Under the pieces are notes generated by a model. It was given only the letters and a program-made list of their open reading frames with translations. It was not told the DNA's origin and searched no databases. From Atrina japonica (taxonomy: Eukaryota > Mollusca > Bivalvia > Pterioida > Pinnidae), in contig BROG01000794.1 of assembly GCA_030159075.1 (NCBI GenBank), positions 92,501-156,500 on the forward strand: DNA of 64,000 bases. Reading direction: 5' to 3'. Position 1 is the first letter of the stretch; each line of letters opens with the position of its first letter. A program made the position numbers and the translations under genes. This document shows positions 62,877-64,000 of the stretch, in pieces.

Positions 62877-64000
62877 GTAAAATATAATCAGTATTAATTG
62901 CATTCTACATGGTATATTACAACATGATAAATCAAGGTAAAATACAACTAATGCTATGAGAGTAAATAATACTGTATTAATACTTATCAGATACATGTAT
63001 AGGTTTATATCTGATTGTGCACGTGTCTGTTTAAAATTGCTAATTGATATATGACACTTCCTTTACCTTTGTAAATTCATTTCAATCTTTTTTCTGTTTC
63101 TTTCTTTCTCTATCTCCCTTTCATATTTTCTTTTTAATTCTTACATACGGTTTCTCTCTTTCTCTACAATGAATTATCTTCGCTCGAACGATGTATTGCG
63201 TCTGCATTCATGTATGATTTAATATGATTTCTTTTTATAAACGCTAACAAATATATCTGCTAAATAAGTAGTCCCAGTCGGGTATCTCGGTTGAAGAATG
63301 AATATGGTGTTTTTCTCGTATAATCCAGGCTTATTTGGGTTTTTTAACCTCATAATTTGAGTTATAAATCATCGTAATTTGATAACCCTTATAATAACAA
63401 ATCTAAAATTCGTGCCGGTGAATGTTTAACACCGTACGTTGAATAAATCACTCCACAAAGAACCCCTGACGGAAACTTAATGTGAAATTAAATGGATTAT
63501 ATTTTACCTTAAATAGAGTTTTTGCCGTATTATTATTGAACATACAGATGATTTTTTGATACTCTATGAATTGGAGAACTATAAGTATGGTGCTAATATT
63601 CCAGGGTGTGAAATACTTTTTTTCTAATTTCAATTACTTCATGTGGTTAAGAATATTGAAAGCCATACCCTTGACAATTAGTGCTGAACACCAAATCCTA
63701 TAAATTTTGTATATGGGGATTATTTTGACATAAATTTCTCCATAACAAGCAATAATAAAACTGATGGCCCAGGGTAATCTCTGAATCCATCATATACAGT
63801 GATGATATACTTAACGCTGGGTGAGAATGTAATTGAATATTTAAGATATGTCATTTAATCTAAATACCACTACTTAATCCTGAAATCAACCATTCATGCA
63901 ACATTCTGATGTAAAGAAATGCGGTATGTTGCATCGGTCAATCAAGTTAGCTCAGCTGTTATAAACATCAGAACTAATGTTGTATGCTACCCTATTACAA
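62877..64000 (-). other. Emx: Last intron (partial) of the right homeobox gene
   Basis: The sequence upstream of the acceptor on the minus strand shows no further homeodomain-coding exon, so the intron is at least 1.1 kb long. It is unique AT-rich DNA. The minus-strand frame at 63448-63633 is unsupported. Confidence 0.6.

Overview
The window reads as non-coding genomic DNA of a marine bivalve mollusc or a close relative. It is A+T-rich and full of microsatellites and minisatellites. It carries tRNA-derived SINE copies with tails of the kind I know from bivalve genomes, and many broken copies of a reverse-transcriptase retroelement. No complete protein-coding gene lies inside the window. The organism call rests on family resemblance recalled without a database search.

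Two pieces of real genes are supported, both on the minus strand and near opposite ends. At 62710-62874 is the last coding exon of a homeobox gene. It starts at the classic intron between homeodomain residues 44 and 45, encodes helix 3 (VKVWFQNRRTKFKR, an Emx-type sequence) and ends after an acidic tail. Its upstream exons lie beyond the right edge. At 2807-3377 is the first coding exon of another gene. It has an eh1-type repressor motif (FSIASLIG) near its N-terminus and a Trp-containing hexapeptide-like motif near its end, followed by a consensus splice donor. Its homeodomain should lie beyond the left edge. The gene at the right is therefore upstream of the gene at the left, in the same orientation, about 59 kb apart. 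The simplest reading is a head-to-tail pair of Emx/NK-like homeobox genes, with this window as the spacer.

The spacer is almost all repeats. (i) A reverse-transcriptase retroelement family, probably Penelope-like, has about 15 copies. Most are 5'-truncated and nine share the same 3' end. The longest is at 38490-40300, and a second subfamily lies at 44462-45253. (ii) A family with a unit of about 359 bp forms a six-unit array at 60345-62285, capped by an inverted partial copy next to the right homeobox exon, and about ten dispersed copies. (iii) A self-complementary CTAGTTTTTCTC/GAGAAAAACTAG repeat is split twice by the retroelement (9874-12420) and recurs at 24 kb and 59 kb. (iv) Tandem arrays have units of 20, 30, 53, 54, 60, 67, about 120 and about 155 bp. 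(v) A 923-bp element with 140-bp inverted ends contains a broken GIY-YIG-type nuclease fragment (55698-56620). (vi) There are three SINE copies and two further tRNA-like islands. (vii) Long TA, CA, GATA, CATA and trinucleotide tracts are common and often abut element copies.

The most unusual points are the tandem homeobox arrangement, the 359-bp foldback array just 3' of a developmental gene, a three-unit repeat carrying RFX X-box-like motifs and followed by a perfect DR1 motif (59700-60180), the inverted-end element with the nuclease fragment, and a 37-bp-stem hairpin at 57582-57666.
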